The position numbers and the translations under genes are program-made. The notes under the pieces are model-generated. The model searched no databases, was not told where the DNA came from, and was given only the letters and a program-made list of their open reading frames with translations. Below, piece by piece: positions 43,513 to 52,411 of a DNA stretch of 64,000 bases; positions within the stretch are counted from its first letter, which is position 1; each line of letters starts with the position of its first letter. The DNA is from Epilithonimonas sp. JDS (GTDB lineage Bacteria > Bacteroidota > Bacteroidia > Flavobacteriales > Weeksellaceae). The DNA lies in assembly GCF_021261315.1 (NCBI RefSeq), contig NZ_JAJSAX010000006.1:1-64000 (forward strand). The letters are read 5' to 3'.

Positions 43513-43542
43513 TTTGTTATTGATAAATAATTACTACATTTG
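43513..43542 (+). promoter_or_regulatory. Promoter of the 43613 surface-protein operon
   Basis: -33 TTTG at 43513-43516, 18-base spacer, perfect -7 TACATTTG at 43535-43542. The leader to the ATG at 43613 is unusually long (about 65 bases). Confidence 0.7.
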
Positions 43543-43612
43543 TTGCTTATTCATTGGGAATTAACACAGTTCAATGAATATTTATTTGATTTATTAAATT
43601 AAATATAAACTG

Positions 43613-45367
43613 ATGATTAATTATTTATTTAAGAATAATGTTTTTGCATTATTCCTGATTGTGCTGTCTCTTGACTGCTACTCGCAATGTGCTGGCTGCA
43701 CAGTTACAAATCCCACTGCCGGCAATTACACTTTCGCAACAAACAGCGTCGCCTGTTTTACTTCCGGAACGACCACGATGAGTGATGTGGTTTTCCAGAA
43801 TAATTCGAAAATATGCATTGCATCCGGCGCCACTTTGATTATTCAAAATAATATCAACTCCACCAGCGGAACCAATGTTACTTTTGAGATTGCGGGCACT
43901 TTGCAATTTAACCAAAGTCCGAACATTAATTCCAGTCTGACTGTCAATATTGCAAATGGCGGTATTCTGAGGGCAGGCTCGGGCGGAAATAACAATTTTA
44001 CTTTTTCCGGAACTAATAACACTGTTTCAAATAATGGAACGATTGATGTTGGTGTTTTGGGCTTCAGTGGAAATGGGACCAACCTTGTGGACAATTACAA
44101 TCTGTTCTCCATCACACAAAACATCAATATCTCTGGAACTACCACTTTCAGAAATTTTGGAACGATAAATGTCGGCGCCAGTTATAACAACAACAGCACG
44201 AGCACCTATCTCAATTGCGGAACGATCAATTCTTTGATAGGATATAACCTTGGAGGCGGTAAAATCGTAAATACAGGAACCTTCAATGTGGGAAATGGCT
44301 CGATTGATATGTCCGGAACGAGCAGGCTGGAAAATTACGGCACTTTCTATTCCAAAGGTACGATCAATGGCGCCAGTTCTTCCGTGATTTATAATGAAGG
44401 ATTAATGAAAATCACAACGTGGCAGCCCAATGGTGCGACTATGAACGGGCCAACGAGCTCTTCAAAAAAAGGCTATACTTATTTTCTGAATACAGTCAAT
44501 CCAAACGGTGCGAAAATAGGACCCAATCTAGACCTCACGAGATATTCTCAATACGAGGCAACGATGGTAAAAGCAGGAACTCAGGGGCAAAATGCCATTT
44601 TTAATTCTGCGCCAACTTACATTAATTCTTCCGGAACTTCAACGACTGCCGCTTTGGCAAGTGTTACCTACGACTGTGCTGGAAGCGGTAACTGCAGCGC
44701 GCCTGTAGTCACGGTTACGAATATCTGTATGAATACCGATGGGTCTTTTCCGCCCGTTGCGAATAATGATACATTTGCGATCACTGCTGGAGCGTCATCC
44801 GCAACATCTGTCCTTGCTAATGATTTGGAACAATATAATGGTGTAGCGGCAAGTACTTCCAATGTTATTCTAACACAAGTTTCTGCCTCCAGTCCAAATG
44901 TCACTCTTAATACGGCAACAGGTTTGGTGCAGGTTGGTTCTGGTGTAGCTACCGGAACTTATACAATTAATTATCAAATATGCCGCACGAGTCTGCCAAG
45001 CAGCTGCAGCACAGCGGTTGTGACTGTAAATGTAACCGGAATCAGTACGCTTACAGTTTGTTATAAACCCGGCGTCATGGCTGGAACTGCTTTATCAACT
45101 AATGCTGGAATTACCTCATTAGCAAGAGCAAATCCGGGAAGTGCAAACTGGCCGGAAGTAAGAAAAGGTGCCTGGCTGATTTTAGAATCTAAAACCAAAG
45201 GTTTGGTGCTCAATAGATTGACGACGACGCAGATTTCAGGAATTCCTTCAGCCGATGTGAAAGAAGGAATGGTAGTCTACAACACTACACTCAATTGTTT
45301 ACAGATAAACACAGACGGAACAGCAGGGGGCTGGAAATGCTTTAATACGCAGACCTGTCCGGATTAA
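43613..45367 (+). CDS. Secreted surface protein with Ig-like and C-terminal GLVLxR module
   Basis: 584 residues. Signal segment (about 8-24, CYSQ). A Gly/Asn/Thr-rich repetitive beta domain covers about 30-290 (units such as NNGTIDVG, NFGTINVGAS, NTGTFNVGNG, a right-handed beta-helix pattern). A cadherin/Ig-type segment covers about 370-470 (PVANNDTFAITAG, ANDLEQYNG). A C-terminal module KGLVLNRLTTTQISGI...EGMVVYNTTLNCLQIN...WKCF ends it. Many cysteines. Adhesin or matrix protein, probably exported. Confidence 0.75.
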   Translation: MINYLFKNNVFALFLIVLSLDCYSQCAGCTVTNPTAGNYTFATNSVACFTSGTTTMSDVVFQNNSKICIASGATLIIQNNINSTSGTNVTFEIAGTLQFNQSPNINSSLTVNIANGGILRAGSGGNNNFTFSGTNNTVSNNGTIDVGVLGFSGNGTNLVDNYNLFSITQNINISGTTTFRNFGTINVGASYNNNSTSTYLNCGTINSLIGYNLGGGKIVNTGTFNVGNGSIDMSGTSRLENYGTFYSKGTINGASSSVIYNEGLMKITTWQPNGATMNGPTSSSKKGYTYFLNTVNPNGAKIGPNLDLTRYSQYEATMVKAGTQGQNAIFNSAPTYINSSGTSTTAALASVTYDCAGSGNCSAPVVTVTNICMNTDGSFPPVANNDTFAITAGASSATSVLANDLEQYNGVAASTSNVILTQVSASSPNVTLNTATGLVQVGSGVATGTYTINYQICRTSLPSSCSTAVVTVNVTGISTLTVCYKPGVMAGTALSTNAGITSLARANPGSANWPEVRKGAWLILESKTKGLVLNRLTTTQISGIPSADVKEGMVVYNTTLNCLQINTDGTAGGWKCFNTQTCPD

Positions 45368-45392
45368 TCATATATAATAACACACAAACAAA

Positions 45393-45905
45393 ATGAAAAA
45401 ATTTTATTTAATGACTTTAGCTATGGCTTTTAGTCTTGATTGCGCCCAGGTAGCTATTGGGAAAACAACATTGGAATCTGCTTCATCCTCTGTGGAGTTT
45501 GGTTCAGAAAATCGCGGGTTGGTTCTTCCGTGGACTACAAGTTCGGCAAGTGTAGTCAATGTCGTCAACGGGACTTTGATTTTTGATATTAATGAAAAAA
45601 AAACAAAAATCTACACGGCCAACACATGGAAAGATCTTACTGTAGAATCCAATGGAGCTGTGGACACTTCTTTACAAGATGGTTTGACGGAGCAGACAGG
45701 TGCGAAAATTTCTGTGGGAACAGTGACTTCAACGCCGGGGATTCTGGTTTTAGAGGATACAAACCGAGCGATGATTCTCCCAAAAGTAGCCAATGCGCAT
45801 CTTAATATTATTGCGCCCACAGCCGGAATGCTCGTTTACGACACAGCAAAAAAAATGTTGTTGGTTTACAACGGAACGGTCTGGACTTTCTGGAAAGCTT
45901 CTTAA
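45393..45905 (+). CDS. Secreted protein with two GLVLP-type modules
   Basis: 170 residues, signal peptide ending DCAQ (about 19). Two tandem copies of the module that also ends the preceding protein: NRGLVLPWTTSSA...NGTLIFDINEKKTKIYTANTWKDL (about 40-85) and NRAMILPKVANA...AGMLVYDTAKKMLLVYNGTVWTFW (about 122-167). Encoded 25 bases behind its larger relative, likely the same operon. Function unknown; surface display inferred. Confidence 0.75.
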   Translation: MKKFYLMTLAMAFSLDCAQVAIGKTTLESASSSVEFGSENRGLVLPWTTSSASVVNVVNGTLIFDINEKKTKIYTANTWKDLTVESNGAVDTSLQDGLTEQTGAKISVGTVTSTPGILVLEDTNRAMILPKVANAHLNIIAPTAGMLVYDTAKKMLLVYNGTVWTFWKAS

Positions 45906-45961
45906 AATTTTAAATTCTGAAAACTTTATGATTTTTTATAAAAACCGCAGGTGTATTTAAT

Positions 45962-45992
45962 TTTGAAGTTCCTTAGAATTTGACTACTTTTG
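45962..45992 (+). promoter_or_regulatory. Promoter of tig (-33 TTTG, -7 TACTTTTG)
   Basis: TTTG at 45962-45965, 19-base spacer, perfect -7 box at 45985-45992, 20 bases before the ATG. Confidence 0.78.
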
Positions 45993-46012
45993 CAACCTAA
46001 AAATTTCAATTA

Positions 46013-47347
46013 ATGAACGTTACAGCTACAAACCATGACGATGTAAGTGCATTGCTTACGGTAACATTGGAAAAATCTGATTATAAAGAAAAAGTTGAAA
46101 AGCAACTACTAAACTATGCAAAAAATGCGCAGGTTCCTGGATTCAGAAAAGGAAAAGTGCCATTGAGTATGGTTAAAAAACAATATGAAGCAGGCATCGC
46201 TTTCGAAGAGATCAACAAACAGGTTTCTGAAGCTTTGAATGGCTATGTAAGTGAAAACAAACTTAGATTGGTAGGTCAGCCTGTTCCTCAGCCGGTAAAC
46301 GATTTCGATCACAATGCAGAATCTTTATCTGTAGCTTTCGAAGTTGGCTATGAGCCGGAATTCACAGTTGATTTGGCTAAATATGAAGCGCCTCATTACA
46401 AAGTAGAAGCTTCTGAAAAAGAAATCTCTACAAGTGTTGAGAATATGCAAAAGCGTTTCGCAGAGAGATTACCGGAAGATAAAATTGGTAAAGATTCTTA
46501 CGTAGCTTTGGAAATTGCTCAGGTTGTAGAAGAAGGTGCAGAAGGTGAACACAACCACGCTCCAAAAAACGTAACGATTTCTAAAGATCAGAAAGAAGCT
46601 TACGATTTGGTGAAAAAATTGAAAAAAGACGAATCTGTAAAAGTTTCTAAAGAAGACCTGCAAGCTAAGGAAGAATTGGCAACTCAGTTAGGATTCTCAA
46701 AAGAAGATGCAGAACACCTTCACCACAACGAAGTTGAGGTTACAGTAAAAGATATCTACGGATTGAAATTGGCTGAACTTGACCAAGAGTTGTTCGACAA
46801 AGTTTACGGTAAAGACGTAATCACAACTGAAGAAGAATTGAAAGCTAGAGTTAAAACTGAATTGGACGAATATTTCCAGCAAAATGCTGATGTTCATTTC
46901 GTAAACAAAATCCTTCAGCAAGTAAATGAAAAAGAAGAGATCAAATTACCTGAGGCTTTCTTGATCAAATGGTTGTTGTTCTCAAACCAAAACATCACTT
47001 CTGAAGAGCAGGCAAAAGAAATCCTTGAAAACGAGAAAAACATTATCAAAGGTCAGATCCTTGAAGGAAAATTGATGAACGATAATGACATCCAGTTGGA
47101 TTATGCTGAAGTTCTTGGACAAGCTGAGCAGTTGGTAAGAAACCAATTGGCGATCTACGGAATCCACCACTTAGGCGACGATGAGGTTCAGAAATATGCA
47201 GCAGAAATGTTGAAAGACGAAAACCAGGTAAGACAAATCTCTTCTGAAGTTGCTATGGCAAAATTGAAAGATGTGATTTTGGAAAAATCTAAGAAAACAG
47301 AAACTGTAATCTCTCACGACGAGTTTCTTGAAGAATTGAAGAAATAA
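46013..47347 (+). CDS. tig: Trigger factor
   Basis: Ribosome-bound chaperone, 444 residues. Ribosome-binding domain (1-115) with the docking motif PGFRKGKVP around residues 42-50. A reduced, divergent PPIase region (about 150-250) lacks clear FKBP catalytic residues, as usual in this phylum. The C-terminal chaperone arms run about 260-440. Own promoter and terminator. Confidence 0.94.
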   Translation: MNVTATNHDDVSALLTVTLEKSDYKEKVEKQLLNYAKNAQVPGFRKGKVPLSMVKKQYEAGIAFEEINKQVSEALNGYVSENKLRLVGQPVPQPVNDFDHNAESLSVAFEVGYEPEFTVDLAKYEAPHYKVEASEKEISTSVENMQKRFAERLPEDKIGKDSYVALEIAQVVEEGAEGEHNHAPKNVTISKDQKEAYDLVKKLKKDESVKVSKEDLQAKEELATQLGFSKEDAEHLHHNEVEVTVKDIYGLKLAELDQELFDKVYGKDVITTEEELKARVKTELDEYFQQNADVHFVNKILQQVNEKEEIKLPEAFLIKWLLFSNQNITSEEQAKEILENEKNIIKGQILEGKLMNDNDIQLDYAEVLGQAEQLVRNQLAIYGIHHLGDDEVQKYAAEMLKDENQVRQISSEVAMAKLKDVILEKSKKTETVISHDEFLEELKK

Positions 47348-47366
47348 TTAATTCTCAATTGTATAT

Positions 47367-47397
47367 AAAAAGCGATCCAGATTGGGTCGCTTTTTTT
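47367..47397. terminator. Terminator of tig
   Basis: AAAAGCGATCC/GGGTCGCTTTT stem (one G-U), 5-base loop, seven T; convergent to the DUF4269 gene. Confidence 0.88.
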
Positions 47398-47917
47398 ATG
47401 ACTGATATTTTAAAAGTTCAATGTACGGATCTCTTGTCAATCCTAACAATTTGGCAAATGCCGGTTCGGTTTTCAAGCCTTGTTTTTTTAGTTCGATGAT
47501 TTTTCTCCGAAATTCATCGCCTTCTTTTTCCAGAATCTCAAACTCCTTGATCATATGCAGATAAGCATTTTGACGATCAGTCGGTTGGTCTTGAGCAAAT
47601 ATCTCTACAGGAAATTCTTCCATTTGGAATTTACAGATCAGAGATTCGACTTCATTGATTTCAGTTAAGTTAATGCTGAATTGTTCTTGATTCTGAAATT
47701 CCTTGATCAATAATTTCTTTAAAGTTTCAAAATCATCAGTTTCCAGAATAATATCAAGGTCACTTCCATCGATATTGATTCCAATAGGAAAAGTCCCTGC
47801 AAGAATCGGATTGTATTTCTTAAGTTTTTGAAAGATCTGATGATTCTCTAAAACCTGAAATATTCTTCTCTGAATCTCAGATCCATTTTTCAAATACTCT
47901 AAAGTTAGAAAGTCCAT
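47396..47917 (-). CDS. DUF4269 nucleotidyltransferase-fold protein
   Basis: 173 residues. The block AGTFPIGINIDGSDLDIILE (about 41-60) has the Gly and the DxD pattern of pol-beta-type nucleotidyltransferases, and FPVEIFAQ supplies the third acidic residue. A helical C-terminus includes LKTEPAFAKLLGLTRDPYIELL. DUF4269 members have unknown substrates. Monocistronic. Confidence 0.85.
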   Translation of the reverse strand: MDFLTLEYLKNGSEIQRRIFQVLENHQIFQKLKKYNPILAGTFPIGINIDGSDLDIILETDDFETLKKLLIKEFQNQEQFSINLTEINEVESLICKFQMEEFPVEIFAQDQPTDRQNAYLHMIKEFEILEKEGDEFRRKIIELKKQGLKTEPAFAKLLGLTRDPYIELLKYQS

Positions 47918-47998
47918 TGATGCTAATTATTATTTTGCCAGTCTGAGGTTTCCAAAATTTCCCCAGTTGTCAGTCTGAGGCTCTCAAAGACATATAAA

Positions 47999-48886
47999 TT
48001 AAAAATTCAAAAACAACCTCGGATTGATCGGCTGATTATTTTTATGAACTTCATAATGAAGATGAGGCCCTGTAGATCGGCCTGTATTTCCTGATTTTGC
48101 AATGATTTGTCCGACTTTCACCCGGTCATTAGTCTCGACCAAAAGTTCTGAAAGATGACCATAAAGTGTAGCTAAACCATTACCGTGTTCTACGATCACA
48201 CAATTTCCGTAACCGCCTTTCACACCAGCGAAAATTACTTTTCCGGCAGCAGCACATTTCACCGGACTTCCGTAGGCAACAGCGATATCCAGGCCTTTGT
48301 GAAACTGCATCTGGTCTTTCTCTGCCGGTGCATTGCTGGACGCATTTTTGTCTTCTTTTACGATTGCCTGACGTTTAATTACATTTCCTAAACTGTCTTT
48401 TTCCTCAGCAACATTAGTTTGAGCAGCAAGTTTGGGGTCAGCCTTCGGAGGAATTGGATTTTTTCTGATGCCGAAGTTAGAGGAAATATAGCCGTCGGTC
48501 GGAATTCCCAATGGAACTTGCTGCAATTTCTGCTCGAGATCAATCAGATATTGGCTGTAGCGGTTGCTGACTTTTGCAAGGTAAACTTCGTTTTGAAGAC
48601 TGTCTTTTGCCAGATTTTCAATTCTGAGATCCGAGACGTTTTTTGATTTCAGGAATCCGTCGATGCTTCTGATGCTTTGATCTACAATCGCAAGATCTGT
48701 TTTCAGCTGAAGGTGATCGATGCTATCTTTTTCATTATTAATTTTCACAAGATTGACTGGATAAACCTTATTATCAGCACCATTATATAATTTGGCGATA
48801 ATGAGAGCCTGCACAAAACAGACAATTAATAATAAAATGAGAACGATATTTTTTTTCTTTTTCGATTTCAGAAATTGGACCATCAA
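47999..48886 (-). CDS. M23-family peptidase (cell-wall endopeptidase)
   Basis: 295 residues. One N-terminal membrane helix (about 14-32), a helical stalk (about 50-125), and a LytM/M23 domain (about 130-290). Zinc ligands are seen in FHKGLDIAV (HxxxD) and THLHYE-like GPHLHYEVH. GLATLYGHLS is also typical. Cleaves peptidoglycan cross-links in the periplasm, or activates other hydrolases. Confidence 0.93.
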   Translation of the reverse strand: MMVQFLKSKKKKNIVLILLLIVCFVQALIIAKLYNGADNKVYPVNLVKINNEKDSIDHLQLKTDLAIVDQSIRSIDGFLKSKNVSDLRIENLAKDSLQNEVYLAKVSNRYSQYLIDLEQKLQQVPLGIPTDGYISSNFGIRKNPIPPKADPKLAAQTNVAEEKDSLGNVIKRQAIVKEDKNASSNAPAEKDQMQFHKGLDIAVAYGSPVKCAAAGKVIFAGVKGGYGNCVIVEHGNGLATLYGHLSELLVETNDRVKVGQIIAKSGNTGRSTGPHLHYEVHKNNQPINPRLFLNF

Positions 48887-48906
48887 TTAATTTTTAAAAT
48901 GGACTG

Positions 48907-48935
48907 CAAAAGTAAGAAATTTTTATTTTTATCAA
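48907..48935 (-). promoter_or_regulatory. Promoter of the M23 peptidase gene
   Basis: Minus strand -7 TACTTTTG at 48914-48907 and TTG at 48935-48933 with an 18-base spacer. Confidence 0.68.
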
Positions 48936-49036
48936 TGTTAATCCTTGTTTTGAATATTAATGACTTCAATAAAAGTTAATTATTCTTAAATTATTTTAAA
49001 AAGGAAAATAGATTTATGTAAATTCACAAATTACAT

Positions 49037-49044
49037 TAGATTTG
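49037..49044 (+). promoter_or_regulatory. -7 box of gpsA (TAGATTTG)
   Basis: A perfect TAnnTTTG 48 bases before the ATG; TTTA at the -33 distance. Confidence 0.55.
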
Positions 49045-49092
49045 TAATCTTGGAAAGTAATAGATATTTATAATTGAAAATGCAGATAAAGA

Positions 49093-50109
49093 ATGACTAA
49101 GAAATCGACTAAATCATCTAAAAATGTGCGCGTTGGCGTTTTAGGAAGCGGAAGTTTTGCAACAGCCATTGTAAAAATGCTTGCAGAAAATTGTAAAACC
49201 GTGAATTGGTGCGTCCGAAACGAGTTCGTGAAAGGCGCAATTGAGCAACGTGGACACAACCCGACGTATCTTACAACAGTTTCTTTCAACTTAAAGAAAT
49301 TACAAATTACTACCGATATCAATGAGTTGGTTTCCAATTCAGATGTAATTATTCTGGCAGTTCCGTCCATATATTTAGCAGAATCAATGGAGAAATTGAC
49401 CTGTGAATATCAGGACAAATTATTCTGTTCTGCCATCAAAGGAATTGTTCCGAAACACAATGATATTGTTGCGCATTATTTAAAAGATCAATTCAAAATA
49501 GGATTCAAAAATCAGGCGGTGATTGCAGGCCCTTGTCACGCAGAAGAAGTAGCGATGGAAAGACTTTCTTATTTGACGGTTGCTGTGGCTCAGCAAGAAG
49601 ATGCGGATGTTTTGAAAAGCATTTTGTCTTCTTATTATATCAAGGTCAATACAAGCTGCGATATTCTCGGAAACGAATATTCAGCAATTCTAAAAAATAT
49701 CTACGCAATAGGAGCGGGGATTGCAAGTGGTTTGGGTTATGGAGATAACTTCATCGCGGTTTATGTTTCCAACGCAATCCGTGAAATGGAAATTTTCTTA
49801 GAATCCATTTATCCGGAGAAACGAGATGTGAATGACAGTGCATATCTTGGCGATTTAATTGTAACCGCTTATTCCTTATTCTCAAGAAACAGAAACCTTG
49901 GAAACTTAATTGGTAAAGGCTACACGGTAAAATCTGCAATACAGTCCATGAGTATGGTTGCGGAAGGATATTATGCCACAAAAGGAATCTATTCGATATG
50001 TGAAGAAAAGAAATTGAAATTGCCAATTATCAACGCTGTTTACGATATTCTTTATGAAGGCAAAAGTGCAGAAAAACAATTTGCAAAATTGACTGATAAA
50101 TTGACTTAA
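49093..50109 (+). CDS. gpsA: Glycerol-3-phosphate dehydrogenase (NAD(P)+)
   Basis: Reduces dihydroxyacetone phosphate to sn-glycerol 3-phosphate for phospholipid synthesis. 338 residues. Rossmann motif VGVLGSGSFATAIVKML (13-29), SDVIILAVPS, SAIKGIVPK, AGPCHAEEVA, and the helical C-domain ILKNIYAIGAGIASGLGYGDNF with the catalytic Lys. Starts M-T-K-K; no closer alternative start. Confidence 0.95.
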   Translation: MTKKSTKSSKNVRVGVLGSGSFATAIVKMLAENCKTVNWCVRNEFVKGAIEQRGHNPTYLTTVSFNLKKLQITTDINELVSNSDVIILAVPSIYLAESMEKLTCEYQDKLFCSAIKGIVPKHNDIVAHYLKDQFKIGFKNQAVIAGPCHAEEVAMERLSYLTVAVAQQEDADVLKSILSSYYIKVNTSCDILGNEYSAILKNIYAIGAGIASGLGYGDNFIAVYVSNAIREMEIFLESIYPEKRDVNDSAYLGDLIVTAYSLFSRNRNLGNLIGKGYTVKSAIQSMSMVAEGYYATKGIYSICEEKKLKLPIINAVYDILYEGKSAEKQFAKLTDKLT

Positions 50110-50203
50110 TAATTAATTAACAAAACATTACGATTTTCCATGATTTGATTGGAATAGAATTTGCGAAATTTGATAAGTCGAAAAAAATAAAACAAACACA
50201 TAA

Positions 50204-50545
50204 ATGAAATATTCAAAATTAAAACTGGCTCAGGAAGCCATCAAACACAAAGGATTTCTGCAGAAGATTCCTTCTGTGTACCGAATGTTCAAACTCTGGT
50301 ATAGAGGCGAATATAAAATGAAATTCACAGACGTATTAATCCCAGCTTTGGCTTTGATCTATGTGATTTCGCCAATAGATATTATTCCCGATTTCGTACC
50401 TGTTGTAGGTGCTCTGGATGATTTAGCAATCTTGGCTTTGGCCATTCCGATGCTGATGAAAGAAGTGGATAAATTCCTGCTTTGGGAAAGCCAACTCAGA
50501 AAAGGTGGAAATTCTCAGATACAGGATGCTGAAATAGTTGAATAA
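50204..50545 (+). CDS. YkvA family (DUF1232) membrane protein
   Basis: 113 residues. Core ALIYVISPIDIIPDFVPVVGALDDLAILALA (about 51-82) is the DUF1232 hallmark, with a re-entrant or single membrane helix. Function unknown. Followed by a terminator. Confidence 0.88.
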   Translation: MKYSKLKLAQEAIKHKGFLQKIPSVYRMFKLWYRGEYKMKFTDVLIPALALIYVISPIDIIPDFVPVVGALDDLAILALAIPMLMKEVDKFLLWESQLRKGGNSQIQDAEIVE

Positions 50546-50546
50546 A

Positions 50547-50585
50547 AAAATCCCGATTCAAAACTGAGTCGGGATTTTTATTTTT
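50547..50585. terminator. Bidirectional terminator between YkvA and NifU-like genes
   Basis: Arms AATCCCGATTCA and TGAGTCGGGATT (one G-U) around a short A-rich loop, flanked by A and T runs. Confidence 0.88.
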
Positions 50586-50835
50586 AAACGCTGATGACTT
50601 CTTCAATCTCCGGAGCGTGTTGCTTGATGGTGCTTTCCACACCCAGCTTCATCGTAGAACTGCTGATGCCGCAACTTGAGCAGCTTCCCAAAAGTTTTAC
50701 GAATACTTTCTTCTCCTGAACGTCAACCAATTCAATATCGCCGCCGTCTTTCTGCAAAAACGGACGAATGCTTTCCAAAGCATCCATCACCTTGGTTACC
50801 AGTTCTTCCTGAATTTGATTTGTATTATTATCCAT
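50584..50835 (-). CDS. NifU-like Fe-S cluster carrier (C-terminal NifU domain)
   Basis: 83 residues comprising one NifU C-terminal domain: RPFLQKDGGDIELVDV and the cluster-ligand motif GSCSSCGIS (CxxC, about 51-54). Transfers 4Fe-4S clusters to apo-proteins. Lies 74 bases downstream of mrp on the same strand; together an Fe-S delivery pair. Confidence 0.92.
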   Translation of the reverse strand: MDNNTNQIQEELVTKVMDALESIRPFLQKDGGDIELVDVQEKKVFVKLLGSCSSCGISSSTMKLGVESTIKQHAPEIEEVISV

Positions 50836-50855
50836 TTTATATATTTTCTTATTAA

Positions 50856-50907
50856 CTACCCCGTCAAAATTTCTGCGAAATTCGCCACCCCTTCAGAGAA
50901 GGGGAAC
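50856..50907. repeat. Tandem-hairpin intergenic element between nifU-like and mrp genes
   Basis: AATTTC-TGC-GAAATT followed by CCCCTTC-AGA-GAAGGGG (50888-50904). The latter may also end mrp transcription. The CTACCCCGTCAAAAT...CTTCAGAGAAGGGG wording is remembered as a recurrent intergenic sequence in flavobacterial genomes. Confidence 0.6.
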
Positions 50908-50909
50908 TT

Positions 50910-52016
50910 TTATTTTTTCGGAGAACAACCCGCCATTGTTGTAATTTTAACGGCTTCGGTTGCAGGTAGATTTTTGTTTCTCTCAACAAGACTTTCTACC
51001 ATATTCTGAGCAGTCTTGATGTAAATCTCAGAAATCTTAGAATTTTCCTGAAGCGCCGCTGGTCTTCCAACGTCACCCGCTTCTCTGATGCTCTGAATCA
51101 ATGGAATCTCTCCCAAAACCGGAATTCCCAAATCCTCGGCCATAAACTGAGCACCTTGTTTGCCAAAGATATAATATTTATTCTCAGGTAACTCTTCCGG
51201 CGTGAAATAAGCCATATTTTCTATCAATCCCAAAACCGGAATGTTGATACTTTCCATATTGAACATCGCGATTCCCTTTCTCACATCCGCCAAAGCAACG
51301 TGTTGAGGCGTACTCACAATCACCGCACCAGTCACCGGAACTTCCTGAATGATAGATAGATGAATGTCGCCAGTTCCCGGAGGAAGGTCAATCAACAAGA
51401 AATCCAATTCGCCCCAATCCGCATCACGAATCATTTGATTCAACGCTTTGGAAGCCATTGGTCCTCTCCAGACAACCGCTTGGTTGGCACCTGAGAAATA
51501 TCCGATGGACAGCATTTTCACGCCGTAATTTTCAATTGGCTTCATCAGGTTTCTGCCGTTTACTTCCACAGAAATTGGTTTTTGACCTTCTGTATCAAGC
51601 ATTGTCGGGACAGATGGTCCGTAGATATCCGCATCCAGCAATCCAACTTTGAAGCCCATTTTTGCCAACGTCACCGCAAGGTTCGCCGCAACCGTAGATT
51701 TTCCAACGCCACCTTTTCCGGAAGCGATGGCAATGATATTTTGAATTCCAGCGATTTGCTTTCCTTTGATTTCGTTGGTCACCGGCGTTGCTGGTAATTC
51801 CGGAGACGTGATTTTCAATTTAAGATTCACGTGCTCTCCAAATTCAGAAGCAAAAGCCTGCTTCATAGCCACTTCCAGTTTCTTTTTCTCGTGCATTGCC
51901 GGAGAGTGGGCCGTCATATCAATATAAATATCGTCTCCCATCACCTGAAAATTACTTACCAGGTCTTCCACTTCTATCTCTTTCAGGAAATCCTGAACCT
52001 TTGATTTCGTCAGCAT
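50910..52016 (-). CDS. mrp: Mrp/ApbC/NBP35-type Fe-S carrier ATPase
   Basis: 368 residues. N-terminal DUF59 domain (about 1-90, DDIYIDMTAHSPAMHEKKKLEVAMKQAF), then a deviant Walker A ASGKGGVGKSTVAANLAV (about 112-129), DADIYGPSVPTML and DLPPGTGDIHLS. The short end GCSPKK has a lone Cys. Carries Fe-S clusters in an ATP-dependent manner. The promoter shares a 21-base block with the aroC operon. Confidence 0.94.
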   Translation of the reverse strand: MLTKSKVQDFLKEIEVEDLVSNFQVMGDDIYIDMTAHSPAMHEKKKLEVAMKQAFASEFGEHVNLKLKITSPELPATPVTNEIKGKQIAGIQNIIAIASGKGGVGKSTVAANLAVTLAKMGFKVGLLDADIYGPSVPTMLDTEGQKPISVEVNGRNLMKPIENYGVKMLSIGYFSGANQAVVWRGPMASKALNQMIRDADWGELDFLLIDLPPGTGDIHLSIIQEVPVTGAVIVSTPQHVALADVRKGIAMFNMESINIPVLGLIENMAYFTPEELPENKYYIFGKQGAQFMAEDLGIPVLGEIPLIQSIREAGDVGRPAALQENSKISEIYIKTAQNMVESLVERNKNLPATEAVKITTMAGCSPKK

Positions 52017-52038
52017 AAAAATTTGATTCTTAATCCTG

Positions 52039-52059
52039 CAAATTTACGGATTTTAAAAT
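52039..52059 (-). promoter_or_regulatory. Promoter of mrp (TAAATTTG -7 box in a conserved 21-base block)
   Basis: The minus-strand TAAATTTG at 52046-52039 followed by the same upstream bases as at 5972-5992. Confidence 0.68.
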
Positions 52060-52111
52060 TAATTTAGAATCAATACGATTTGTGATTTTGTCTATGTTAA
52101 TGATTTTTGGC

Positions 52112-52210
52112 AGACGTGTTGGGTGGGAGGGTTGGAGTGTTTTAGTGTTCGAGAGATAAGCGTAACGTAAAAACTCATCAACTCTCAAACTCTCCCACAC
52201 TCCAACTCAT
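52112..52210. repeat. Decayed inverted repeat of GTTGGAGTGT / ACACTCCAAC type
   Basis: GGTTGGAGTGT...TTCGAGAG on the left and CTCTCAAACTCTCCCACACTCCAACTC on the right form an imperfect long inverted repeat. Part of a gene-free stretch from 52060 to 52501. Confidence 0.55.
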
Positions 52211-52331
52211 TAGGAGCCGGGAACCTGCTGTCCACTATATCTTTTTTGTCATTGCGATTGGCGTGCAGCATCTTGATTGAAGTTTTTTCCCGCAATGCCA
52301 CAAAAGGATGCCGTTCCCATCAGGGCTAGGG
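52211..52331 (-). repeat. Intergenic stem-loop repeat (copy 4)
   Basis: On the minus strand: CCCTGATGGGAACGGCATCC, TTTTGTGG, a variable centre that itself resembles a REP (GTCATTGCGA style), then AAAAAAGATATAGTGGACAGC and AGGTTCCCGGCTCCT. Same architecture as copies 1-3. Confidence 0.75.
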
Positions 52332-52411
52332 ATTTTGTCTCCAAATCACGTTTTGTCAATTAAAAACATATTTCTGTTTTCTATTGTTCTCAAAAAAAGT
52401 TTCATTTAAAA

